A stretch of 64,000 nucleotides of DNA from Agrobacterium tumefaciens (GTDB lineage Bacteria; Pseudomonadota; Alphaproteobacteria; Rhizobiales; Rhizobiaceae), in contig JAGIAH010000001.1 of the NCBI GenBank assembly GCA_017744915.1, positions 558,001 to 622,000 of the forward strand, in the 5' to 3' direction. The notes under the pieces are model-generated. The model had not been told where the DNA came from and searched no databases. It saw nothing but the letters and a program-made list of their open reading frames with translations. A program made the translations under genes and the position numbers. Of the stretch, positions 1 through 9,624 are shown one piece after another. The first letter of the stretch is position 1. Each line of letters opens with the position of its first letter.

Positions 1-957
1 TTCGAAATGGCCATATTCGTCATAGACCAGCACCATATGCACGGTGGAACGGCGCAGCGACTGGATGACATCCACCGCGCTCGTCAGGTCGGAAACCACC
101 GGAACCTCGCGCAGAAGCTCGCGAATATTGAGGTCCTTGCCGGACGCCAGCGCATCGAAGGCATCCTTGGCGAAAAGCACGCCCAAAATTTCGTCGGAGG
201 CGCCGTTGCGCACCGGCAGGCGCGAACGCTGCGTCTGGCGAAGCTGCTCGCGGATCTCCTCGGCGCTGTCTTCGATATCGACCACTTCCACATCGCGGCG
301 CGGCGTCATCAGGCCGCGGGCATTGCGGTCGGCAAGGCGCATGACGCTGGTGATCATCGCCGATTCCTCGGTCTCGATCACGCCGGCGCTATGGGCTTCG
401 GCCAGAACCGTGCGGATTTCATCATCGGTGACCGACGCGTTGGACTCGCCGCTATGGCCAAGAAGCGCCAGGACGGCCTTGCCGGACCTGTCGAGCAGCC
501 AGACGAGCGGCGCACCGATCTTGGACAGCAGCGTCATGGTGGGCGCAACGCGGGCCGCGACCTTTTCCGGGTCGCGCAGCGCGATCTGCTTGGGCACCAG
601 TTCGCCGACGATCAGCGACAGATAGGTGATGGCGACGACCACCGAGCCGACGCCGAGCGCATCGGCCGCACGGTCGGGCACGCCCTGCTCGGCAAGCCAG
701 GTCGTGAAGCGGGCGCCGAGCGTGGCGCCCGAAAAGGCGCCCGAAAGGATGCCGACCAGCGTGATGCCGATCTGCACCGTGGAAAGAAAACGTCCGGGAT
801 TTTCGGAAAGGCTGAGCGCCAGCGTGGCGCCCCTGCTGCCCTGCGCGGCAAGCACCTTGAGCCTCGCCGGTCTGGAGGAGACAACGGCAAGCTCGGACAT
901 GGCAAGCACACCGTTCAATACGGTGAGCAGGACCACGATCATAATTTCAGTAAACAA
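1..957 (-). CDS. CNNM/CBS-domain membrane protein (hemolysin C/CorC family), 3' end outside window
   Basis: Partial: the gene starts here and runs off the left edge. The reverse complement gives an open frame with an N-terminal CNNM (DUF21) membrane domain: hydrophobic segments near residues 2-20, 55-80 and 95-125 and the conserved SELAVVSSR and VGELVPKQIAL stretches. A CBS pair follows, with GLMTPRRDV and the RSRLPVRNG motif. Family members are proposed to take part in Mg2+/Co2+ export or tolerance; 'hemolysin' is a historical label. The start is probably TTG at 957, preceded by AAAGAG at good spacing; ATG at 942 is the alternative but has no ribosome site. The membrane and CBS assignment is firm; the transported ion is not. 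Confidence 0.85.
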   Translation of the reverse strand, partial: MFTEIMIVVLLTVLNGVLAMSELAVVSSRPARLKVLAAQGSRGATLALSLSENPGRFLSTVQIGITLVGILSGAFSGATLGARFTTWLAEQGVPDRAADALGVGSVVVAITYLSLIVGELVPKQIALRDPEKVAARVAPTMTLLSKIGAPLVWLLDRSGKAVLALLGHSGESNASVTDDEIRTVLAEAHSAGVIETEESAMITSVMRLADRNARGLMTPRRDVEVVDIEDSAEEIREQLRQTQRSRLPVRNGASDEILGVLFAKDAFDALASGKDLNIRELLREVPVVSDLTSAVDVIQSLRRSTVHMVLVYDEYGHFE

Positions 958-1189
958 GTTTAGCTCTTTGGGCTGTTGAACGGCACGTCGCGGTTTTGGC
1001 CGCAGCGCCCTTTTTTAAAGGGCATGACAGACATACCAATTCGGATAATAGGCAATTGTTCCGCCATTGCAATGACGGCAGTATAAAAAAGCCGCCTCCG
1101 GCAGCGATGAAAATGACTGTCGACAATATTAAAGGTCAGGAGAAGCATCGGCGGGTGATCCGAAACTTCAAGCGCGATCCACGGCGACC

Positions 1190-1335
1190 GATGGAGATTT
1201 ACGATCCTGGGTGCCTACAAAAGTAGGTGGGCACCGTGTGTCCAGCCCCACGGGACTGGCCAGGGACAGCTCCCTTTGGATCGAGTATGGCCCCAGGGAT
1301 TGTGGTTCCTGTCGGGAAGCGCAGAACGCTAGCAA
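1190..1335 (-). ncRNA. ssrS: Probable 6S RNA (ssrS) downstream of zapA
   Basis: The 452-nt stretch between zapA and the CNNM gene has no credible protein gene but is rich in pairing. On the minus strand it holds a CAGG..ACA / TGT..CCTG stem, a CCAGTC..GGCTGG hairpin and a GTGCC..CTAC-TTTT-GTAGGCAC hairpin near 1205-1235. The zapA-ssrS order is the well-known position of 6S RNA, which binds RNA polymerase with the housekeeping sigma factor. The call rests on synteny, structure and a promoter-like element just upstream. I could not confirm the full 6S consensus, so the ends are approximate. Nothing else was seen in 958-1190. Confidence 0.6.
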
Positions 1336-1336
1336 G

Positions 1337-1365
1337 ATATAGGACGGATTGGAGAAAACCGCCAG
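1337..1365 (-). promoter_or_regulatory. Promoter-like element for the 6S-type RNA
   Basis: On the minus strand CTGGCG (1360-1365) lies 17 nt before CTATAT (1337-1342). CTATAT is the preferred -10 of rhizobial housekeeping promoters. The predicted start is near 1330. The -35 match is weak. Confidence 0.4.
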
Positions 1366-1409
1366 AGGGCGCGGCGCGAAATTTTGCCGCCGCAGAACCC
1401 TGCAGGCAA

Positions 1410-1787
1410 TCAATGCGCCGCGGGCTTCGGCCGCGCCAGCAGTTTTTCGGTAATGCCGTTCAGCCGGTCGGCCAGATCGCCGATGGCGAGCGCCACCATC
1501 TCGTCCGATTTCGCCTTGTACTCGGCCATGCCGTCGCGATTGTGGGAAAGGGCAGCAACCTCGCCTTCCAGTTTCTCGATCTTGCGATTGAGTTCGGAAA
1601 GCTCGTCCATCACCATGATGCCGGCCATGACGGTGAGCCTCAGATCGCCGATTTCGCCGAACTGGCTCTTGAGATGCCCGACATAACGATCAAAACGGGT
1701 GGCGAGATCGGTCAGGTGGTCTTCCTGCCCCGCCTCGCACGCCATGCGATAGGCCTTGCCGTCGATCATAACAGTGACTTGCGCCAT
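1410..1787 (-). CDS. zapA: Cell division protein ZapA
   Basis: A 125-residue protein with the ZapA layout: a short N-terminal globular part (MAQVTVMIDGKAYRMAC, then HLTDLATRFD) and a long C-terminal helix/coiled coil (residues about 60-115). ZapA binds FtsZ and promotes Z-ring bundling at mid-cell. Length and the N-terminal pattern fit. It lies 10 nt downstream of the DUF4164 gene in the same direction, so the two are probably co-transcribed. The 6S-like RNA follows, as in many proteobacteria. Confidence 0.9.
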   Translation of the reverse strand: MAQVTVMIDGKAYRMACEAGQEDHLTDLATRFDRYVGHLKSQFGEIGDLRLTVMAGIMVMDELSELNRKIEKLEGEVAALSHNRDGMAEYKAKSDEMVALAIGDLADRLNGITEKLLARPKPAAH

Positions 1788-1797
1788 GAAACCGCTC

Positions 1798-2070
1798 CTA
1801 TCGATCCAGCACCGCGCGGATCGTCTCCATCGCCGTCACCAGCCGGCGGGAAACCTCGCGATTGACTTCCTCAAGACGGTTGGCGCGAAATTCGGCCTGA
1901 TCCAGCTCGTGCGCGAGCCTTGCGCGGTCGACATGGACCCGCTTGACCTCGTTATCGATCTCGCCCGTCTCCCTTTGCCGCTCGATACGCATATCGATGG
2001 CATTTTCGAGATTCGTGATGGCAGCATTCAGCTCCGTCAGCGCAGATTGTAAGGTCTTCTCAGCCGACAT
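1798..2070 (-). CDS. DUF4164 family small coiled-coil protein
   Basis: A 90-residue, highly charged, almost wholly helical protein (for example ALTELNAAITNLENAIDMR) matching the DUF4164 type found beside zapA in Rhizobiales. ATG at 2070 is preferred, with GGAAA 6 nt upstream; a TTG at 2082 would add four residues. Function is unknown. The link to zapA suggests, by inference only, a role near cell division. Confidence 0.8.
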   Translation of the reverse strand: MSAEKTLQSALTELNAAITNLENAIDMRIERQRETGEIDNEVKRVHVDRARLAHELDQAEFRANRLEEVNREVSRRLVTAMETIRAVLDR

Positions 2071-2300
2071 CGTTTTTTCCAACTCGCACGCAACCGGCCG
2101 AATCGTCCGGTTTCAGGCCTTTTCCACGTTCACGAGGTTATTACCCGATTTACCATCCCGTCAATCAAACCAGCGCATTGAAGCGTTTTGCTCTGTGGAT
2201 GAACGAAGCAGCGCGGCCCATATCGCACGATTTTTGTCGGGACAGCCGATTTTCTAAACGATTTTTATCCTTGGGCGAACCGCAATTGCCCGTGGATTTA

Positions 2301-2328
2301 TTGACTTGCCTGCCTCACCTGCTATGGA
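2301..2328 (+). promoter_or_regulatory. Promoter-like element upstream of tkt
   Basis: TTGACT (2301-2306), a 16-nt spacer, then TATGGA (2323-2328). It is the best sigma-70-type match in the 322-nt gap between the DUF4164 gene and tkt. The predicted start is near 2335, giving a leader of about 58 nt. Confidence 0.45.
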
Positions 2329-2343
2329 TCAACCCGCTTTTTG

Positions 2344-2363
2344 GATAGTTGCGTAAAACTATC
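2344..2363 (+). promoter_or_regulatory. Inverted repeat in the tkt leader
   Basis: GATAGTT - 6 nt - AACTATC, perfect 7-nt arms, about 10 nt after the predicted tkt transcription start and 30 nt before the ATG. It could be an operator or an mRNA hairpin. There is no T-run, so it is not a classical terminator. Confidence 0.4.
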
Positions 2364-2392
2364 TCCTTTCACCCGGAACAGACGGAAAAGCC

Positions 2393-4375
2393 ATGATTTC
2401 TCGCGACAAACACAACCGGATGGCAAATGCGATCCGCTTTCTTGCCATGGATGCAGTGGAGAAGGCCAATTCAGGCCATCCCGGTCTGCCGATGGGCGCC
2501 GCCGATGTCGCCACCGTTCTCTTCACCCGTTACCTGAAATTCGATCCCAAGGCACCGCTCTGGGCGGACCGCGACCGCTTCGTGCTGTCGGCGGGCCATG
2601 GTTCGATGCTTCTTTACTCGCTGCTCTATCTGACGGGCTACGAGGACATGACGATCGACGAGATCAAGCGTTTCCGTCAGTTCGGTTCCAAGACCGCCGG
2701 CCATCCCGAATATGGCCATGCGACCGGCATCGAGACGACCACCGGCCCGCTCGGCCAGGGCATCGCGAATGCCGTCGGCATGGCGATTGCCGAACGCAAG
2801 CTGGAAGAGGAATTCGGCTCCGACCTGCAGAGCCACTTCACCTATGTTCTGTGCGGCGACGGCTGCCTCATGGAAGGCATCAGCCACGAAGCCATCGCGC
2901 TTGCCGGCCACCTGAAGCTCAACAAGCTCGTTCTGTTCTGGGATGACAACAACATCACCATCGACGGCGAAGTCGGTCTTTCCGACAGCACCGACCAGAT
3001 CGCCCGCTTCCAGGCCGTTCACTGGAACACGATCCGCGTCGACGGCCATGACCCGGACGCGATTGCCGCCGCCATCGAAGCCGCGCAGAAATCCGACCGC
3101 CCGACCTTCATCGCCTGCAAGACCGTGATCGGCTTCGGCGCGCCCAACAAGGCCGGCACCCACAAGGTTCACGGCAACCCGCTCGGCGCCGAAGAAATCG
3201 CCGCTGCCCGCAAGAGCCTGAACTGGGAAGCCGAAGCCTTCGTCATTCCGGAAGATGTCCTCGATGCATGGCGTCTTGCCGGCCTGCGCTCCACCAAGAC
3301 CCGCCAGGACTGGGAAGCCCGCCTCGAAGCCGCTGAAGCCGGCAAGAAGGCTGAGTTCAAGCGCCGTTTCGCCGGCGACCTGCCCGGCAACTTCGACAGC
3401 GCCATCGATGCCTTCAAGAAGAAGATCATCGAGAACAACCCGACGGTTGCCACCCGCAAGGCTTCCGAGGATGCGCTCGAAGTCATCAACGGCATCCTGC
3501 CGGAAACCGTTGGTGGTTCGGCCGACCTGACGCCGTCCAACAACACCAAGACCAGCCAGATGAAGTCCATCACCCCGACGGATTTCTCAGGCCGCTACCT
3601 GCATTACGGCATCCGCGAGCACGGCATGGCTGCGGCGATGAACGGCATCGCACTGCATGGCGGTCTTATCCCCTATGCCGGCGGCTTCCTGATCTTCTCG
3701 GACTATTGCCGCCCGTCGATCCGTCTTGCCGCGCTCATGGGTATCCGCGTCGTCCACGTTCTGACCCATGATTCCATCGGTGTCGGCGAAGACGGCCCGA
3801 CCCATCAGCCGGTCGAACAGATCGCGGCACTGCGCGCCATTCCGAACCTGCTCGTCTTCCGCCCGGCGGATGAGACCGAAACGGCGGAATGCTGGCAGCT
3901 CGCCCTTGAGCAGAAGCATCGTCCGTCCGCGCTGGCGCTTACCCGCCAGAACCTCGCGCCTTCGCGCAAGGAATATGAAGAAAAGAACCTCTCCGCTTAC
4001 GGTGCTTACGAACTCGTATCCGCAAGCGACGCCAAGGTTTCGATCTTCGCTTCCGGTTCGGAAGTCGAAGTGGCGCTGAAGGCTGCCGCAACGCTGAAGG
4101 ACCAGGGTGTTTCCACCCGCGTCGTCTCCGTTCCCTGCTTCGAACTCTTCAAGGAGCAGCCGGAAACCTATCGCAACGCCATCATCGGCAAGGCTCCGGT
4201 CAAGATCGCGGTGGAAGCCGCCATCCGCCAGGGCTGGGATTACTTCATCGGCAATGACGGCGCTTTCGTCGGCATGCACTCCTTTGGAGCCTCTGCGCCG
4301 GCGAAGGATCTCTTCAAGCACTTCGGCATCACGGCGGAAGCCGTCGTCGCCGCAGTCGAGGCAAAACTTGCGTGA
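2393..4375 (+). CDS. tkt: Transketolase
   Basis: 660 residues, the usual bacterial length. Transfers two-carbon ketol units between sugar phosphates in the pentose phosphate and Calvin-type pathways, using thiamine diphosphate and a divalent metal. Seen: the N-terminal SGHPG motif (His29), the TPP-metal motif GDGCLMEG at about 155-162 followed by DDNN near 183, the pyrimidine-domain glutamate in GIREHG (Glu409), and a C-terminal transketolase domain. It is followed 62 nt later by gap with no terminator between, so a tkt-gap transcript is likely. ATG at 2393 has a GGAAAAG ribosome site. Confidence 0.97.
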   Translation: MISRDKHNRMANAIRFLAMDAVEKANSGHPGLPMGAADVATVLFTRYLKFDPKAPLWADRDRFVLSAGHGSMLLYSLLYLTGYEDMTIDEIKRFRQFGSKTAGHPEYGHATGIETTTGPLGQGIANAVGMAIAERKLEEEFGSDLQSHFTYVLCGDGCLMEGISHEAIALAGHLKLNKLVLFWDDNNITIDGEVGLSDSTDQIARFQAVHWNTIRVDGHDPDAIAAAIEAAQKSDRPTFIACKTVIGFGAPNKAGTHKVHGNPLGAEEIAAARKSLNWEAEAFVIPEDVLDAWRLAGLRSTKTRQDWEARLEAAEAGKKAEFKRRFAGDLPGNFDSAIDAFKKKIIENNPTVATRKASEDALEVINGILPETVGGSADLTPSNNTKTSQMKSITPTDFSGRYLHYGIREHGMAAAMNGIALHGGLIPYAGGFLIFSDYCRPSIRLAALMGIRVVHVLTHDSIGVGEDGPTHQPVEQIAALRAIPNLLVFRPADETETAECWQLALEQKHRPSALALTRQNLAPSRKEYEEKNLSAYGAYELVSASDAKVSIFASGSEVEVALKAAATLKDQGVSTRVVSVPCFELFKEQPETYRNAIIGKAPVKIAVEAAIRQGWDYFIGNDGAFVGMHSFGASAPAKDLFKHFGITAEAVVAAVEAKLA

Positions 4376-4437
4376 GGGCTTCCCAGGCCCTCACCATTCA
4401 GCAAAGACCACGCCCATTCTTGTTCGGGAGACTGTAA

Positions 4438-5448
4438 ATGACTGTAAAAGTTGCCATTAACGGCTTCGGCCGCATCGGCCGCAATGTTCTGCGCGCCATC
4501 GTCGAATCCGGCCGCACCGATATCGAAGTCGTTGCCATCAACGACCTCGGCCCGGTTGAAACCAACGCCCACCTGCTGCGTTACGATTCGATCCACGGCA
4601 AGTTCCCGGCCGAGGTGAAGGTCGAAGGCGACACGATCATCGTTGGCGGCGGCAAGCCGATCAAGGTAACGGCCGTTCGCGATCCGGCAACGCTGCCGCA
4701 CAAGGAACTGGGCGTCGACATCGCGCTCGAGTGCACCGGCATCTTCACCGCCCGTGACAAGGCCGCTGCCCACCTGACGGCCGGCGCAAAGCGCGTCATC
4801 GTGTCCGCTCCGGCTGACGGCGCTGACCTGACCGTCGTTTTCGGCGTGAACCACGACCAGCTGACGAAGGACCATCTGGTCATTTCCAACGCGTCCTGCA
4901 CCACCAACTGCCTCGTGCCGGTCGTGAAGGTTCTCGATGACGTTGTCGGCATCGATCATGGTTTCATGACCACGATCCACTCCTACACGGGCGACCAGCC
5001 GACGCTGGACACCATGCACAAGGATCTGTACCGCGCCCGCGCCGCAGCCCTGTCCATGATCCCGACCTCGACGGGCGCCGCCAAGGCCGTTGGCCTCGTT
5101 CTGCCGCACCTCAAGGGCAAGCTGGACGGCACGTCGATCCGCGTTCCGACCCCGAACGTTTCGGTCGTCGACTTCAAGTTCATCGCCAAGCGCGACACGA
5201 CGGTTGCGGAAATCAACGAAGCGATCAAGGCCGCCGCCGATGGCAAGCTGAAGGGCATTCTCGGTTACACCGACGAGCCGCTGGTTTCCCGCGACTTCAA
5301 CCATGACAGCCATTCGTCGATCTTCGCGAACGACCAGACCAAGGTCATGGAAGGCAAGTTCGTGCGCGTTCTGTCCTGGTACGACAACGAGTGGGGTTTC
5401 TCCAACCGCATGTCGGACACGGCCGTCGCTTTCGCGAAGACCATTTAA
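4438..5448 (+). CDS. gap: Type I glyceraldehyde-3-phosphate dehydrogenase
   Basis: 336 residues. Interconverts glyceraldehyde 3-phosphate and 1,3-bisphosphoglycerate with NAD+. The N-terminal Rossmann motif GFGRIGR is at 9-15, the acidic residue in VAINDLG suits NAD+, and the catalytic Cys154 sits in NASCTTNC. The C-terminal [12 protein letters not shown] signature is intact. A GGGAG ribosome site precedes the ATG. It lies 62 nt after tkt and is followed by a strong terminator. Confidence 0.98.
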   Translation: MTVKVAINGFGRIGRNVLRAIVESGRTDIEVVAINDLGPVETNAHLLRYDSIHGKFPAEVKVEGDTIIVGGGKPIKVTAVRDPATLPHKELGVDIALECTGIFTARDKAAAHLTAGAKRVIVSAPADGADLTVVFGVNHDQLTKDHLVISNASCTTNCLVPVVKVLDDVVGIDHGFMTTIHSYTGDQPTLDTMHKDLYRARAAALSMIPTSTGAAKAVGLVLPHLKGKLDGTSIRVPTPNVSVVDFKFIAKRDTTVAEINEAIKAAADGKLKGILGYTDEPLVSRDFNHDSHSSIFANDQTKVMEGKFVRVLSWYDNEWGFSNRMSDTAVAFAKTI

Positions 5449-5470
5449 AGCGGGACATAGTCCCGTCAAA

Positions 5471-5505
5471 AAGCCGGCAGGAGCAATCCTGCCGGCTTTT
5501 TATTT
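5471..5505 (+). terminator. Rho-independent terminator after gap
   Basis: AAGCCGGCAGGA / TCCTGCCGGCTT stem with a GCAA loop, followed by TTTTATTT, 22 nt after the gap stop. Confidence 0.9.
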
Positions 5506-5646
5506 GTAAAAAATGCCGACGGAAACGAGGAAACCCGCCGGCACCGATCCAGAAGCAGGGCGACGGGCGCTTCGGATCGAAAACCATTGCAGCAGCGAGA
5601 CGGACCAAACCGTCCCCCAGCCGGCCGGATGCGGCAACCGCCTCCG

Positions 5647-5910
5647 CTACTTTCTATTGTTGATGATGACCGGACCCGAATTGCGGGCGCTGCTCCAGAT
5701 CGTATCGAAAGTCTGTTGCCTCAGTTCGCTTTGCTGCATGGACAATTTCATCATGCAGTCGGCGAAGTCCCGCGAGCCTTCGTAATAGCCAAACACCCGG
5801 CAACGTTCGCGTTGCGCGGCCATGTTTTCAGCCGTCTGTTCGGTGCTCGAGCAGCCCGAAACAATCGAGCCTGCCGCCAGCAATATAATCAATGTAGATA
5901 TCCGTTTCAT
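5647..5910 (-). CDS. Small predicted lipoprotein
   Basis: 87 residues with a lipoprotein signal peptide: MKR, a hydrophobic core, and the lipobox VSGC (Cys at about 20). The mature part has two further cysteines (ERC and DC) and ends in a basic tail. A GGAGCGATC ribosome site supports ATG at 5910. I recognise no domain. It is convergent with gap and has no operon partner. It is likely membrane-anchored on the periplasmic side; its role is unknown. Confidence 0.75.
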   Translation of the reverse strand: MKRISTLIILLAAGSIVSGCSSTEQTAENMAAQRERCRVFGYYEGSRDFADCMMKLSMQQSELRQQTFDTIWSSARNSGPVIINNRK

Positions 5911-6296
5911 CCGATCGCTCCGGTCATGGTGAAAAGCAATTCGGACGCGAGAACTAACGCAGCTGCATTGTCTCTATGTTACGTTGAAACACCGGCAGGC
6001 GAATTGTTTCCAAGCCAAATCGCCACGCTGCGCGCTGTCTCCGTTTTCACTCGCACGCCGAAAAAATTCCCATTTCCTGCCTTTGTCTGGTCCATTTTGA
6101 GACGGACAAGAAACATAGGGATAACGGTCGTGCGCAATGCACTTCGGCCCTGCCGTATCATTCGATACACCCCGCCTTGCGTCGCCTTTCAACGCCACCC
6201 AGACAGCGCTGACAGACCGCAACCCGTGGCGCATTGACTGCAGACGCGCAGAGCGGCGATTGCGGCGATCAAAGCGGTTCGAATGAGGCGGTGGAC
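5911..6296. other. Divergent intergenic region, no gene recognised
   Basis: 386 nt between the small lipoprotein gene and the antiporter gene. Short open frames on both strands have no ribosome site or recognisable sequence. It should hold the promoters of both flanking genes, but I see no convincing -35/-10 pair. Confidence 0.4.
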
Positions 6297-8162
6297 GTGG
6301 AATCATTTTATCTTCTGTTGCTGGTGGCAACCGTTCTGGTTCTCGTCGCAGCCTTTTCCAGCCTCATCGCCTTCCGCTTCGGCGCGCCGCTCCTGCTGCT
6401 GTTCCTGATGATCGGCCTTGCGGCGGGTGTGGACGGCCTCGGCATCGAATTCACCAATAATCCACTCGCCTACATGCTCGGCTCGCTCGTGCTCGCCGTC
6501 ATCCTCTTCGATTCCGGTTTCGGCACGTCGATACAATCCTTCCGGCTTTCGGCAGCACCCGCCGTCGCGCTCGCCACCGTCGGCGTCATCCTTACTTCCG
6601 TGTTCTTCGCGGGTGCGGCCGCCCTGCTGCTTGGGCTCTCCTGGCTGGAGGGCCTGCTGCTCGGCGCCATCGTCGCCTCCACCGATGCGGCGGCCGTCTT
6701 CTTCCTGCTGCGCATCGGCGGCATTCACATCCGCGATCAGGTCCGCTCGACGCTGGAAGTGGAATCCGGCACCAACGATCCGATGGCCATCTTCCTCACC
6801 GTCGCTTTGGTCGAAATCATCGCCAAGGGTCAGGGGCTGGCGGGCATCGACGGCGGGTTCCTGCTGCTCTTCATCGAGGAAATGGGCCTTGGCCTGGTGC
6901 TCGGCCTGCTCGGCGGCGTCATGATCGCCACCGTCGTCAACCGTTTCGCCGCCGACCGCGGGCTGGCACCGATCTTCGTGCTGGCGCTGGCGCTGCTCGT
7001 CTTCTCCTCTACCGGGGCAATCGGCGGCAGCGGCTTTCTGGCGGTCTATGTGGCGGGCATCGTTGCGGGCAACCGCAGGATCTTCGCCAAGGAGACCATC
7101 CGCCGTTTCCACGAGGGGCTGACATGGCTTGCCCAGATCATCATGTTCCTGATGCTCGGTCTCCTCGCCACCCCGTCGCAATTTCCGGCGATCGCCATTC
7201 CCGCCGTGCTGCTGGCACTTTTCCTGATCTTCGTCGCCCGCCCGCTCGCGGTTTGGCTTAGTCTCATGCCCTTCAACTATACCCAGCAGGAAACATCCTT
7301 CGTGGCCTGGGTGGGCTTGCGCGGTGCCGTCTCGATCCTGCTCGCCATCATGCCGATTCTCGGTGGGCTCGACGATGCGCAGATCTATTTCAACGCCGCC
7401 TTCATCATCGTGCTGGTGTCGCTTCTGGTGCAGGGCTGGACCATCAAGCCGGTGGCCACAAGGCTCGGGCTGATCGTGCCGCCGCGCATGGGCGAGGTGG
7501 ACAAGCTTGAGGTCGATCTTCCGGGCACCGCCAATCACGAGCTGATTTCCTACCGCGTCGCCAAGGGCAGCGCCATCATGCAGGGCGAACGGATTCCGCG
7601 CTGGGCCATGCCGTCACTGGTTGTGCGCGACGGCAAGTCGATCCGCTACCAATATGCCGGGCGGCTGCGGGAAAACGATCTCGTCTATCTTTTCATCGCG
7701 CCCGGCTATACCCGCCTGATCGACCGGTTGTTCGCAAGCGCGCTGCCGGTTGCCGACGACGACGCCGATTTCTTCGGCACCTTCGCGATCTCGCCCGCCC
7801 GTCCGGCAAAGGAGCTGGACGCGGCCTATGGTCCCGGCCTGCTTTCTCCCGCCGAACAGGCAATGAGCGTCGCCGAACTTATCGAGGCACGCCTTGCCGG
7901 AAAGGCCGATTATGCCGACCGCGTGCGCCTTGGCTCCATCGTCCTGATTGTCCGCACACTCGACGAGCATGAGGCAATTATCGGCGTCGGCATTTCCCTC
8001 GAGCCGGTGGAGCCGGCAACCAGCCTGCCGATCTTCATCAGCTTTTCGGAAATTCTGGGTCGCGTGCGCAACTATCTGGCGCAGAGGCGCCAGCAGCAGC
8101 CCGCCGACACCGAAGAAGGCATCCCCGCCCCTGCCAATACAGTGCGAGAAAATGACGCCTGA
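6297..8162 (+). CDS. K+/H+ (CPA1-type) antiporter, NhaP2/CvrA-like
   Basis: About 621 residues. A 12-13 segment Na+/H+ exchanger domain fills residues 1-390, including the ASTDAAAVF motif and ESGTNDPMA, both typical of CPA1 antiporters. It is followed by a TrkA-C-like domain (about 400-480) and a C-terminal CorC/HlyC-type domain (about 500-590). This order matches NhaP2/CvrA potassium-proton antiporters. GTG at 6297 is preferred because GAGG lies 8 nt upstream; GTG 6291 and ATG 6234 are in frame too. It sits between gap and pgk. Confidence 0.85.
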   Translation: MESFYLLLLVATVLVLVAAFSSLIAFRFGAPLLLLFLMIGLAAGVDGLGIEFTNNPLAYMLGSLVLAVILFDSGFGTSIQSFRLSAAPAVALATVGVILTSVFFAGAAALLLGLSWLEGLLLGAIVASTDAAAVFFLLRIGGIHIRDQVRSTLEVESGTNDPMAIFLTVALVEIIAKGQGLAGIDGGFLLLFIEEMGLGLVLGLLGGVMIATVVNRFAADRGLAPIFVLALALLVFSSTGAIGGSGFLAVYVAGIVAGNRRIFAKETIRRFHEGLTWLAQIIMFLMLGLLATPSQFPAIAIPAVLLALFLIFVARPLAVWLSLMPFNYTQQETSFVAWVGLRGAVSILLAIMPILGGLDDAQIYFNAAFIIVLVSLLVQGWTIKPVATRLGLIVPPRMGEVDKLEVDLPGTANHELISYRVAKGSAIMQGERIPRWAMPSLVVRDGKSIRYQYAGRLRENDLVYLFIAPGYTRLIDRLFASALPVADDDADFFGTFAISPARPAKELDAAYGPGLLSPAEQAMSVAELIEARLAGKADYADRVRLGSIVLIVRTLDEHEAIIGVGISLEPVEPATSLPIFISFSEILGRVRNYLAQRRQQQPADTEEGIPAPANTVRENDA

Positions 8163-8167
8163 CCGGC

Positions 8168-8195
8168 TTGCGTCGGCATTCAGGCATAGTATGGT
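8168..8195 (+). promoter_or_regulatory. Promoter-like element upstream of pgk
   Basis: TTGCGT (8168-8173), 16 nt, TATGGT (8190-8195), 35 nt before the pgk start. It suggests pgk is transcribed independently of the antiporter gene. Confidence 0.35.
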
Positions 8196-8230
8196 CCGTG
8201 CCGAACTCGCAACAACATCAGGATCGACCT

Positions 8231-9433
8231 ATGCCCGCTTTCAAGACCCTCGACGACCTTAACGACATTGCCGGAAAACGCGTCCTCCTCCGCGTTGATC
8301 TCAACGTGCCGGTCGCGGATGGGAAAGTGACGGACAAGACCCGTATCGAACGTGTTGCGCCGACCATTCTGGAACTTTCCGGAAAGGGTGCGAAAGTCAT
8401 TCTGCTCGCCCATTTCGGTCGCCCGAAGGGCGAGCCCGTTGCTGAGATGTCGCTTTCCCAGATCGTGCCTGCCGTCGAAGAGGTGCTGGATCACGCCGTC
8501 TCCTTCGCAGCCGATTGCATCGGTGCGGCGGCGGCGGATGCGGTCGCAAAACTGAATGATGGCGATATCCTGCTGCTGGAAAACACCCGTTTCCACAAGG
8601 GTGAGGAAAAGAACGATCCCGCTTTCGTCGAGGCCCTCGCCGCCAACGGCGATATCTATGTGAACGACGCCTTCTCCGCCGCGCACCGCGCCCATGCTTC
8701 CACCGAGGGTCTCGCCCGCCACCTGCCCGCCTATGCCGGCCGCACCATGCAGGCCGAGCTTGAGGCGCTGGAAAAGGGCCTCGGCCAGCCGGTGCGCCCG
8801 GTCGTCGCCATCGTCGGCGGCGCCAAGGTTTCGAGCAAGATCGACCTCCTGATGAACCTCGTCAAGAAGGTCGATGCCCTCGTCATCGGCGGCGGCATGG
8901 CCAATACATTCCTCGCCGCCCGCGGCGCGCAGGTCGGCAAGTCGCTCTGCGAGCATGATCTGGCAGAAACCGCAAAGCAGATCATGATCGAGGCCGCGAC
9001 ATCCGGCTGCGCGATCGTCCTGCCTGAAGACGGCGTCGTCGCCCGCGAATTCAAGGCGGGTGCCGCCAATGAAGTCGTCGACATCAACGCCATTCCCGCC
9101 GACGCCATGGTTCTCGATGTCGGCCCGAAATCGGTTGAAAGCATCAAGGCCTGGATTTCCCGCGCGGAAACGCTGGTCTGGAACGGCCCGCTCGGCGCCT
9201 TCGAAATCGAGCCCTTCGACGCGGCGACCGTGGCTGCCGCAAAACATGCGGCAGAATGCACCAAGGCCGGCAAGCTCGTCTCCGTCGCCGGCGGCGGTGA
9301 CACCGTTGCAGCACTCAACCATGCCGGCGTTTCCGAGGATTTCTCCTACGTTTCGACGGCTGGCGGCGCCTTCCTCGAATGGATGGAAGGCAAGGAATTG
9401 CCGGGCGTTGCCATCCTTGCCGCCGCCAAGTAA
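8231..9433 (+). CDS. pgk: Phosphoglycerate kinase
   Basis: 400 residues. Interconverts 1,3-bisphosphoglycerate + ADP and 3-phosphoglycerate + ATP. Substrate-binding RVDLNVPV is near residue 20, the HFGRPKG motif near 62, GGAKVSSKI near 200, and the nucleotide-binding GGGDT near the C-terminus. All are standard. ATG at 8231 gives the usual PGK N-terminus ([10 protein letters not shown]); an in-frame upstream ATG at 8168 would add an unlikely extension. A strong terminator follows. Confidence 0.97.
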   Translation: MPAFKTLDDLNDIAGKRVLLRVDLNVPVADGKVTDKTRIERVAPTILELSGKGAKVILLAHFGRPKGEPVAEMSLSQIVPAVEEVLDHAVSFAADCIGAAAADAVAKLNDGDILLLENTRFHKGEEKNDPAFVEALAANGDIYVNDAFSAAHRAHASTEGLARHLPAYAGRTMQAELEALEKGLGQPVRPVVAIVGGAKVSSKIDLLMNLVKKVDALVIGGGMANTFLAARGAQVGKSLCEHDLAETAKQIMIEAATSGCAIVLPEDGVVAREFKAGAANEVVDINAIPADAMVLDVGPKSVESIKAWISRAETLVWNGPLGAFEIEPFDAATVAAAKHAAECTKAGKLVSVAGGGDTVAALNHAGVSEDFSYVSTAGGAFLEWMEGKELPGVAILAAAK

Positions 9434-9457
9434 ACTTCTTCTACTTGCCTGACACGA

Positions 9458-9495
9458 GGCCGGACAAGCCATGCTTGTCCGGCCTTGCTTTTTGG
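9458..9495 (+). terminator. Rho-independent terminator after pgk
   Basis: GGCCGGACAAG / CTTGTCCGGCC stem with a short CCATG loop, then TTGCTTTTT. Confidence 0.85.
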
Positions 9496-9521
9496 TAAGC
9501 GGTACCTTGAGAAAAAGTTTC

Positions 9522-9548
9522 AAACGATTGAAATCATTTCAATCGTTT
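9522..9548. promoter_or_regulatory. 27-bp perfect palindrome upstream of fba, candidate operator
   Basis: AAACGATTGAAAT - C - ATTTCAATCGTTT: perfect 13-nt arms around a single base, 77 nt before the fba start and downstream of the pgk terminator. There is no T-run, so it is not a terminator. The length and symmetry suggest a dimeric repressor or activator site; the regulator is unknown. Confidence 0.6.
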
Positions 9549-9624
9549 CAATGAGTTAGCGTGCCATTTCCCTGCCCTGGAACTTCTGTTATCGGGAATT
9601 TATTGTGCCTTGGGAGAATAGCAA

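Noticed and set aside
960-1148. 62-codon minus-strand frame between the 6S-like RNA and the CNNM gene
   Set aside because: No ribosome site, no family resemblance, atypical composition.
4240-5469. Minus-strand frame opposite gap
   Set aside because: Shadow of gap; composition typical of antisense reading.
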